DNA of 45,973 nucleotides. Source: Geobacteraceae bacterium. GTDB lineage: Bacteria; Desulfobacterota; Desulfuromonadia; Geobacterales; Geobacteraceae. Both the position numbers and the translations under genes were made by a program. This document shows positions 32,952 through 39,800 of this stretch, in pieces. Every line of letters begins with the position of its first letter. Position 1 is the first letter of the stretch. A model generated the notes under the pieces. It was not told where the DNA came from and did no database searches. It saw only the letters and a list, made by a program, of their open reading frames with translations. The stretch lies in contig JAMXLF010000043.1 of the NCBI GenBank assembly GCA_024281055.1, positions 1 through 45,973 on the forward strand. The letters run 5' to 3'.

Positions 32952-34118
32952 TCACCATCTATCAAGACGTTCAGGGTTAACCCGCCTCCTCAGTCGATGT
33001 GCTTTCCGAAAGGACATCTCCACCAGGCCGGTTTCGTTGGTGTTGGCATCCACCAGCATGTAGCCGTTCAGGTAGGTGCCGGTGTTGTCCATGGAGATGG
33101 CGTCGATGAACTCGGTGATGGAGCCCGCAAATTGCTCGGCCAGGGCCGCCCGCCAGAGGGTCCAGATGCCGAGGGGCTTCACCTGGCTGTAGGACATCCG
33201 GAGCGTCGTCTCGTTGAACATGAGCCCCTTGTTGTTGTAGCCGAAATCGGTGGTCGAGGCGATCAGGCCAGGCGTTGCGGCGTTGAAGGTGATCATGTCG
33301 TCGTTGACGACGAGGGTCTGCGCCATGGTCTGGGAGAGAAATCCCGACCAGGAGTTGTGGGTCAGGATGACCTCGCTCCCCGCGCGCTTCAGGAAGGCGG
33401 AGCACCGGCTCGAAATGTCGGCGGACCTCACGCCGCCCGGCGCGAACTCGGAGAGGAAGGAAATGGTATCCATGAGGTCGCAGAAGGCGTTCACGAAATA
33501 GAGATCCATGAAGGTGAGACCGGCGGTCTCATAGCCGAGGAAGCGTTCCGAGGCCTGAAAGTAGTTGCCTCCGGGGAGCCAGGTCCCGGAAAAGTCGAGG
33601 TCGGCCGGCTGCTCGCGAACGACCCCGTGGTAGATGCCGAGCATGCGGAAGAGGAGCCTCTTCAGGCGGTACGCCGTGACCGGGTCGGTGGCCGGGTTTT
33701 CCAGGTGCGCGAGAAAGGCGGCATAGTTCGCGTTAAGCACCACGGCCGCCTTGTTCAGCTCGGTCTGGGACGGGCCGTGCTGCTTGGGGAAGGTGTGGTA
33801 CGGGTCGGTCAGGTAGGCGATGTCCCAGGCGTTGTCCCGGGCCGATACGATGATCTTTCCCTGCAGCTTCCCCTGGATGAAGCCGGCCCGGTACTCGGCC
33901 TTCAGGTTATTGGCGTCCCGCGATACCACCGTGAGATTGACGATGTTGTTGATCGTCTGCATCGCGCCCGAGGCGGTGGCGTCGAGCGTGTAGGTCGCAA
34001 GCTCCGGCGCTCTTCCCGGTGCCAGGTACGACTTGCCCGGGGTCAGTTCCTGGGCGATTGCCGCGGTGGGGAAGAAGGCGGCGGCCACTAACAGGATGAT
34101 ATAACGTTTGAGTTCCAT
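32952..34118 (-). CDS. Phospholipase B-like Ntn hydrolase, exported, probably 3'-truncated
   Basis: A 388-residue exported protein with a signal peptide (ELKRYIILLVAAAFFPTAAIAQ). It resembles the phospholipase B-like/laminar ancestor family of N-terminal nucleophile hydrolases. It has SSRCSAF at about residue 239 (candidate nucleophile Cys), then LTHNSWSGF, ASTTDFGYNNKGLMFNETT and the NTGTYLNGYMLVD stretch that matches the family's N-SGTY-NNQW-M-VD. I chose ATG 34118 because GGAGGG lies before it and the signal begins there; the upstream frame to 34412 is out-of-gene. The last 20 residues (KAHRLRRRVNPERLDRW) are unlike the family, which runs on for another domain, so the 3' end is probably lost or frameshifted. 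It follows the MBL-fold gene by 41 bases in one riboswitch-led operon. Confidence 0.75.
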   Translation of the reverse strand: MELKRYIILLVAAAFFPTAAIAQELTPGKSYLAPGRAPELATYTLDATASGAMQTINNIVNLTVVSRDANNLKAEYRAGFIQGKLQGKIIVSARDNAWDIAYLTDPYHTFPKQHGPSQTELNKAAVVLNANYAAFLAHLENPATDPVTAYRLKRLLFRMLGIYHGVVREQPADLDFSGTWLPGGNYFQASERFLGYETAGLTFMDLYFVNAFCDLMDTISFLSEFAPGGVRSADISSRCSAFLKRAGSEVILTHNSWSGFLSQTMAQTLVVNDDMITFNAATPGLIASTTDFGYNNKGLMFNETTLRMSYSQVKPLGIWTLWRAALAEQFAGSITEFIDAISMDNTGTYLNGYMLVDANTNETGLVEMSFRKAHRLRRRVNPERLDRW

Positions 34119-34159
34119 GGTTATTTTCCCTCCGTGTCGGCCGGCCAAGAACGACCTCG

Positions 34160-35467
34160 CTAGCCGCTGCGAGCCCTTCCGACGCCGATCTGCATCAGGT
34201 CTTCGCCGATGATCAGCTCCCCGGAAAAGTTCCGTTTCGCCTTCACCAGATGCCCGACCGGGGCATTGCCGGGGACGATGTGGTTGAGGACGAGCGTCCT
34301 CACCCCGCACTCCTCGGCTACGCCGCCCACCTCGCCGATTTTGGTGTGTGTCGCATTGAGGTGCTCGATGAGCGCGCCCGGCACGCCGGTTCCGGCCAGG
34401 ACCTCGATCCACGCCTCGTCGATCACCTCATGGACGAGGACGTCGGCGCCCTGCGCCAGCCTCTGCAAATTTCCGCAGGTATTGGCCCCGGTGTCGCCGG
34501 ATATCACGACCGAACCATCGGGGGTGTCGAACCGGTAGGCAAAGGATGGAAAGACCTGGTGATGGTCGACCAGCGTGGCCCGGACGCTGACGCCGTTGGC
34601 GGGGTTTCGGTACACCATGAACGGCGCCAGCGGCGGACACGGCGTCGTGTTCGGGTCGATGAAATACGGGGCGCATTGGCCGATCGGGTCCAGAGGGCCG
34701 CGCCGGGGCAACGGTATCGGGATGTCGCTCCCTTCCGTCCAGCCGATATCATGGAGTTCGACCAGGGTGGTGAAGTCGAGCCAGCCGTTATTCAGGGTAA
34801 AGTCGTTGATCGTCTGGGCGAAGGCTTGCCACAGAAGGTTTGTCATCTCCCTTGTTCCGGGCGTCGTCGAGCTGCCGGGTGTCTCGACGATCGTCCCCTG
34901 GTAGCCGCTCTTGTTTTCCTCCAATTGCCCGCGGTCGCCGGGGCCGAATACCTTGAGCGGCCGCGCCGGTTGGCCGGGCGCCTTCGGGCTGCCGAGGCCT
35001 GCGTTCTGGCCGACCAGCAGGAGTGCCGGATAGTCCGCGGTATGGTCCAGGTGGAGATGGGTAAAGAAGAGCGCGTCCGCATGCTGAAGGAACCGTGACT
35101 GGGTTTCCTCGACCTTACCCCCCGCCGTGTTCACGAAAATGCTGGCGTTGAATGCCTCCGCCATCCGGTGGGTCGCACCGTGACCGAGGTCGACGAGGTA
35201 GATGGTCTCTCCCACGACCAGCGCCGTCGAGGCGCTCACTCGGTTCGATCCCGGATACCATGCCGGCCCTCCCGCCGTACCCAGGAGGACCAGCCGGGTG
35301 TTGAAATTACCCGCACCGGGACGGGTGATGACGCTTGGCGATGTCGCAGCCCAACCGACCGTGCCAAAACCCGACAGCAGTTGGGCCGTGACCAACGACG
35401 AGCCGGCTCTCTTGAGAAATGTCCTCCGCGAGATACCGTACTTGAGCGCTTCCCTGATCAGACACAT
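34160..35467 (-). CDS. Tat-exported metallo-beta-lactamase-fold hydrolase
   Basis: A 435-residue MBL-fold enzyme with a twin-arginine signal (SRRTFLKRAG, residues about 13-22) followed by a hydrophobic stretch. It should therefore be exported folded with its metals. Metal motif FTHLHLDHTADYP is near residue 138; VISGDTGAN and the late LNHIVPGN (His ligand) complete the set. It resembles the tRNase Z/arylsulfatase-like branch of MBL proteins (VYLVDLGHGATHRM-like core). The substrate is unknown. It is the first gene after the GEMM-I riboswitch and is followed by the phospholipase B-like gene, suggesting a cyclic-dinucleotide-controlled pair of exported hydrolases. Confidence 0.88.
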   Translation of the reverse strand: MCLIREALKYGISRRTFLKRAGSSLVTAQLLSGFGTVGWAATSPSVITRPGAGNFNTRLVLLGTAGGPAWYPGSNRVSASTALVVGETIYLVDLGHGATHRMAEAFNASIFVNTAGGKVEETQSRFLQHADALFFTHLHLDHTADYPALLLVGQNAGLGSPKAPGQPARPLKVFGPGDRGQLEENKSGYQGTIVETPGSSTTPGTREMTNLLWQAFAQTINDFTLNNGWLDFTTLVELHDIGWTEGSDIPIPLPRRGPLDPIGQCAPYFIDPNTTPCPPLAPFMVYRNPANGVSVRATLVDHHQVFPSFAYRFDTPDGSVVISGDTGANTCGNLQRLAQGADVLVHEVIDEAWIEVLAGTGVPGALIEHLNATHTKIGEVGGVAEECGVRTLVLNHIVPGNAPVGHLVKAKRNFSGELIIGEDLMQIGVGRARSG

Positions 35468-35521
35468 GGGAACCTCTCGAACCAGTTCGAGTGATTGCCC
35501 CGCATTCCTGCGGCCAGAACG

Positions 35522-35566
35522 AAAAAAGGCCGAGCTGCCAGGAACATTATCCGTGGCAGCTCGGCC
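35522..35566 (-). terminator. Intrinsic terminator in the leader of the MBL-fold/PLB-like operon
   Basis: A perfect 13-bp stem (GGCCGAGCTGCCA with its complement) and a 13-base loop, followed by six T on the minus strand. It lies before, not after, the gene at 35467, so it is an attenuator. Its 5' arm is the 3' end of the GEMM-I aptamer, so aptamer and terminator cannot both form fully. Confidence 0.9.
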
Positions 35567-35640
35567 ATCTTCGAACGGAAGACCCGCCGCTTTCCGCCCC
35601 CTTCTCGCGGAGGGTTTGGCTTTTCAGGATGCTGAAAAAC
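35554..35640 (-). promoter_or_regulatory. GEMM-I class (cyclic di-GMP or cGAMP) riboswitch aptamer
   Basis: Read on the minus strand: a leading hairpin TTTTCAG-CATC-CTGAAAA, then GCCAAACC, a GC stem capped by a GCGA tetraloop with an AA bulge, then GGGCGGAAAGCGGCGGGTCT, a variable arm, and ATGGCCGAGCTGCC. These match the order and key words of GEMM-I (xCAAACC, GNRA-capped P2, GCxxAAGC, CGGGTCT, AxGGCCGxGxTGCC). P1 looks weak. The overlap with the terminator predicts that ligand binding prevents termination (an ON switch); this is inference. Whether it binds c-di-GMP or 3',3'-cGAMP cannot be decided by eye. Confidence 0.78.
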
Positions 35641-35651
35641 TTTCGATTAAC

Positions 35652-35679
35652 ATTCTATAATTTATGTTTCTCCTGTCAA
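35652..35679 (-). promoter_or_regulatory. Promoter of the riboswitch-led operon
   Basis: On the minus strand, perfect TTGACA (35674-35679) and TAGAAT (35652-35657), 16-base spacer. Transcription would start near 35645, exactly at the beginning of the riboswitch leader. Confidence 0.7.
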
Positions 35680-35707
35680 GTAAGTCGAAACTCATAGCAT
35701 CCCGGCC

Positions 35708-35735
35708 TTGCATATCCTGCCTGCCGCATTACACT
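35708..35735 (+). promoter_or_regulatory. Candidate promoter of the thioredoxin-like selenoprotein gene
   Basis: TTGCAT (35708-35713) and TACACT (35730-35735) at 16 bases; a modest match. It is divergent from the riboswitch operon promoter. Confidence 0.35.
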
Positions 35736-35775
35736 TTCGATAGCCAAATGCACAAAAAATGAAAGGAGGCACAAC

Positions 35776-36357
35776 ATGACAGAGATAACGTGGGAAAAAG
35801 ACCTGCAGGCCGCGCTGGCCCTTTCCGCGCAAAGCCATAAGCCGATCTTCCTCGACTTCTGGTTCAAGGGGTGACTGGGCTGCCAGGCCATGAATACGGG
35901 TCCGTATTCCGAAAAGGTAGTGCAGGACTTTGTGCAGGAGGAATTCACCCCGGTCAAGAGCGAGTGCTTCTTCGACAACCGGACCGAGGCGATGAAGCAG
36001 TTCGGCGTCTCCTGGACCCCGACCCTGATCGTCCTCGATGCGACCGGCCGGGAGCACCACCGGATGGTGGGGTTCGTGCCGACCGACGACTTCCTGGCGC
36101 ACCTGAAGCTGGGCAAGGGGAAGGTCCACTTCGACCGCTTCCGCTTCGTCGACGCCATCAAGGAGTTCACCGCCGTGATCGAGCAGCACCCGGCGGCGGG
36201 CGTGGTGCCCGAGGCGGTCTTCTTCCTGGGGGTGGCCGAGTACTGGCACACCCACGACCCGAAGGGGTTGCGCCGGTCCTACGACACCCTCGTCGCCCGT
36301 TTCCCCCAGAGCGAGTGGGCGCGCCGCGCCAAGCCGTACGAACAGATTCCCCTCTAA
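35776..36357 (+). CDS. Thioredoxin-like selenoprotein (UxxC active site), UGA at codon 33 read as selenocysteine
   Basis: A 193-residue protein if UGA 35872-35874 is read as Sec. ATG 35776 has AAAGGAGG at 35760-35767. The first 32 codons form the thioredoxin beta-strand (KPIFLDFWFKG), then TGA, then LGC: a Sec-x-x-Cys active site in place of CxxC. The frame continues through the cis-proline (VSWTPTLIVLDATG) and a C-terminal TPR-like helical part (FVDAIKEFTAVIEQHP ... YDTLVARFP) to TAA. A hairpin at 35892-35909 fits a SECIS. Calling the gene from the later ATG (35890) would lose the active site. Probable role: disulphide or peroxide reduction in the cytoplasm, as no signal peptide is present. 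Confidence 0.88.
35892..35909 (+). promoter_or_regulatory. Bacterial SECIS hairpin of the thioredoxin-like selenoprotein
   Basis: GAATACG and CGTATTC form a perfect 7-bp stem with the loop GGTC. The loop starts 25 bases after the UGA. The GGUC loop also occurs in the apical loop of the E. coli fdhF SECIS, and the spacing fits known bacterial elements. Confidence 0.75.
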
Positions 36358-36362
36358 GGAAC

Positions 36363-36391
36363 AAAAAAAGCCCGGAAAATCCGGGCTTTTT
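36363..36391. terminator. Bidirectional intrinsic terminator
   Basis: GCCCGGA and TCCGGGC pair perfectly around AAA, with A-run before and T-run after. It ends the thioredoxin-like selenoprotein gene and can also end the converging 72-residue gene. Confidence 0.92.
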
Positions 36392-36443
36392 CAATCGTCC
36401 ACGAAATTCAAACGAAACCTGGGAGCTGCGCGGCAGCAGGACG

Positions 36444-36662
36444 TTACACCGCCGAATTGGTTTCATTGAGCTCGAAGGGATCGTATTCGGAGACGTAGGT
36501 GCTGCGGGACATTTTCATCTCATCCCTTAAATGTTTGATTGCCTGGATTGCCGTCAGAATCAGAGAGCCCGCACGGGTATCGTGACTCACCTCATACGCC
36601 TCTTCCAGGGCTTGCAGCGCTGTGCTGGCATAGGATCGAGGATCGGGATACGAACCTGGCAT
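36444..36662 (-). CDS. Small hypothetical protein (72 residues)
   Basis: Not recognised. A soluble, helical small protein with a Tyr/Ser/Pro-rich start and an acidic end. GGAGGT lies a few bases before the ATG and a shared terminator lies downstream, so it is likely a real gene. Nothing in the sequence points to a function. Confidence 0.55.
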   Translation of the reverse strand: MPGSYPDPRSYASTALQALEEAYEVSHDTRAGSLILTAIQAIKHLRDEMKMSRSTYVSEYDPFELNETNSAV

Positions 36663-36745
36663 AGTCCACCTCCGGGAATGGTCAAACGTTTGTTTAAGAT
36701 TATACCGGCCTCACCTCCGTTTTGCAAGTCTTTCCCTCGTAAAGC

Positions 36746-36822
36746 AAGTATGAAGGCTGAAGGATGAATTATGAAATTTCGTCTTTCATTTTCATACTTC
36801 ATAATTCATCCTTCATCCTTCG
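36746..36822. repeat. Foldback of GAAGGATGA-type tandem words
   Basis: Left arm (36746-36779) words such as TGAAGG, ATGAATTATGAA; right arm (36784-36822) their complements (TTCATAATTCATCC, TTCATCCTTC). The arms pair in more than one register. It lies upstream of the Lhr-type helicase gene and spoils the open frame start there. Third member of the tandem-word foldbacks (see 7208-7291 and 18381-18484). Confidence 0.7.
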
Positions 36823-36884
36823 AAAGCGGTTCGCAGCGACGTGCTATACTTGAAGGAAAAGCTTTCACGAAGGACAGCCGCGCC

Positions 36885-39800
36885 ATGCCGAAGAAGATCC
36901 TCGACCGCTTCCACCCCCTCATCGTCCGGTGGTTCGCCGAGCGCCTCGGCCGACCCACGGACGTGCAGCTGCGCGCCTGGGCGGAGGTGATCGCGGGGCA
37001 CCACCTCCTGGTCACGGCCCCAACCGGGAGCGGGAAGACGCTGGCGGCGTTCCTCTGGGCCATCAACCAGCTGGTGAGCGGCGCCTGGCCCCGGGGTGAG
37101 ACCCGTGTCCTCTATGTCTCGCCCCTGAAGGCCCTCAATAACGACGTGCGGGAAAATCTCCTCACCCCCCTGCGGGAGCTGGCGGCCTGCTTCGCGGACG
37201 CGGGCGCGGCGTTCCCGCCGATCGGCGTGGAGACCCGAAGCGGCGACACCCCGGGGAGCGAGCGGCAGCGGATGCTGCGGCACCCCCCGGAGATCCTCAT
37301 CACCACCCCCGAAAGCCTCAACATCCTCCTCACCTCGAAGAGCGGCCGCCAGATCCTCACCGGCATAACCACCGTCATCCTGGACGAGATCCATGCCGTG
37401 GCAGGGACGAAGCGCGGGACCCACCTCATCACCGCCGTGGACCGGCTCGTGCCGCTCTCCGGCGAGTTCCAGCGCATCGCCCTCTCCGCCACGGTCCGCC
37501 CCCTGGAGACGGTGGCCGAGTTTGTCGGCGGCCTCATCCGGGAGGGGGGCCACTGCCGCAAGCGCCCGGTGGCCATCGTCCGGGCCGACCAGGCGAAAGA
37601 GTTCCGCATCGAGGTGCGGGCCCCGCAGGAGGCCCCCGGCGAGCCGGCGGCGGAGCTCTGGCCGCGCCTGGCGCGGGAGTTCAAGCGCATCATCGCCGAG
37701 CACCGCTCGACCCTCTTCTTCGCCAACAGCCGGCGGACCACCGAGCGGGTGACGCGGCTCATCAACGAGGACGAGCCGGAGGAGCTCGCCTACGCCCACC
37801 ACGGCTCGCTGTCGAAGGAGATCCGCCTGGCGGTGGAGGAAAAGCTGAAAAACGGGGAGCTGAAAGCGATCGTCGCCACCAACTCCCTGGAGCTGGGGAT
37901 CGACATCGGCCGCCTCGACAGCGTGGTGCTGATCGAGTCCCCCCGCTCCATCTCCTCGGCCATCCAGCGGATCGGTCGCTCGGGGCACGGGGTCGGCGAG
38001 GTGAGCCGGGGGCTCCTCTACCCTTCCCACGGCATGGACTTCGCGGCGGCGGCCGTGATCGCCCGCGCCATCATTGAGCACGACACCGAGGCGCTCCGCC
38101 CGGTGGAGGCCCCCCTTGACCTCCTGGCCCAGATCGTCCTCTCCATGACCCTCTCGGAGACGTGGGACCTGGACGAGCTCTACGGGTTCCTGACGACGAG
38201 TTACCCCTACCGGGAGCTGTCGCGCCGGCACTTCGATCTGGTGATCGCCATGCTGGAGGGGAAATACGCCGACTCCCGCGTGCCGGAGCTCCGCCCCCGA
38301 GCCACGGTGGACCGGCTCGACAACACCATCGCCGCCCGGGAGGGGACCGCCCACCTCGTCTATCTGGAGGGGGGGACGATCCCGGACCGGGGGTATTTCG
38401 ACCTGCGGCTCAAGGAGACCGGTGCCAAGATCGGCGAGCTGGACGAGGAGTTCGTCTGGGAACGCCGCCTCGGCGACACCTTCGCCTTGGGTGCCCAGGT
38501 CTGGCAGATCGTGGAAATTACCCACAACGCGGTGGAGGTGGTGCCGGCCCGCCGGGCCCAGCAGATCATCCCCTTCTGGCGGGCCGAGGAGCTCGACCGG
38601 GACGTCCACTTCTCGGAGCGGCTCGCCTCGTTCCTGGAGGAGTGCGCCGGGGAGCTGGAAAAGGACTCCTTCCCGGCGGAGCTGCGGGAGCGCTACGCCA
38701 TGGACGCTGAGGCAGCGGCGGCGCTCGTTTCGTTCCTGCGCCGCCAGAAAGAGGCGACCGGCGCGGAGCTCCCCCACCGGCACCACCTGCTGGTCGAGCA
38801 CTTCCACGACCCCCAGGGAGGCGCGGAGGCGGAGCAGGTCATCCTCCACACCCTCTGGGGAAACGCCGTGAACCGCCCCTTCACCTTCGCCCTTGCCGCG
38901 GCGTGGGAGGCCCGCTTCGGCTACCCCCTCCAGGCCTACTACAACAACGACGCCATCGCACTGCTGCTCCCCCACGACGCGGACGCCCGCAACCTCTTTG
39001 CCCTGGTCACCCCCGGGAACATCGAGGCGCTCCTCACCCAGACCCTGGAGCGGACCGGCTGGTTCGGGGCCCGCTTCCGGGAGAACGCCGGGCGGGCGCT
39101 CCTCCTGCCGAAGATGGGGTTCCGGAAGAGGATGCCCCTCTGGCTCACGCGCCTGCGGGCGAAAAAGCTCCTCGGCGCCGTCGCCCGCTACCGGGACTTC
39201 CCGATCCTCGTCGAGACCTGGCGCTCCTCCCTCCAGGACGACTTCGACCTTGAGACCCTGCGGCGCCTCCTGGCCGAGATCCAGGACGGAGAGATCCGCC
39301 TCGGCGAGGCCCGCACCACCGTCGCCTCCCCCTTTGCCCTCGGGCTCATCTGGCAGCAGACCAACACATACATGTACGCCGACGACACTCCCGAGGCTGG
39401 AAGGGCCTCGGCCCTGGGGCACGACCTGATCAAAGAGCTCGCGGTCTCGCCCAACCTGCGCCCCCGGCTTCCCGCCGAGCTGGTGCGCTTCTTCGAGGAG
39501 AAGCGCCAGCGCATCGCCTCGGGGTATGCGCCCGAAACGGCGCGGGAGCTGATCGACTGGGTGAAGGAGCGGCTCCTCATCCCGGAGGACGAGTGGTCCC
39601 GGCTCCTCGCCGCCGTGACCCGCGACCAGGGAACCGGCGCCACTGAGCTCACGGCGGAGGTGGCGGAAAGGGTCGTACGGATCGTCCTTCCCGGCGGTGT
39701 CCCCCTGGTCGGGGCCATCGAGCTGCTGCCGGAGATCGCCCGGGGGCTGGGCCGGGAACAGCGCGAGCTTGCCATCGAACCGCTCGTGGCGGAGGCCGGG

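Noticed and set aside
34119-34412. N-terminal extension of the phospholipase B-like gene
   Set aside because: The extension is Arg-rich, overlaps the MBL-fold gene, and a signal peptide with a good binding site begins at 34118.
35522-35566. The hairpin as an ordinary terminator of an upstream gene
   Set aside because: No minus-strand gene lies upstream of it; it is 55 bases before the MBL-fold start and overlaps the aptamer.
35676-36255. Minus-strand frames opposite the thioredoxin-like gene
   Set aside because: They overlap the promoter region and coding strand of a well supported gene and show no domain.
35890-36357. Thioredoxin-like protein starting at the ATG after the UGA
   Set aside because: That start has no binding site and lacks the first beta-strand and active site; ATG 35776 has AAAGGAGG and in-frame homology before the UGA.
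36771-36884. Longer N-terminus for the Lhr-type helicase
   Set aside because: It translates the foldback repeat and has no binding site; family homology begins at 36885.
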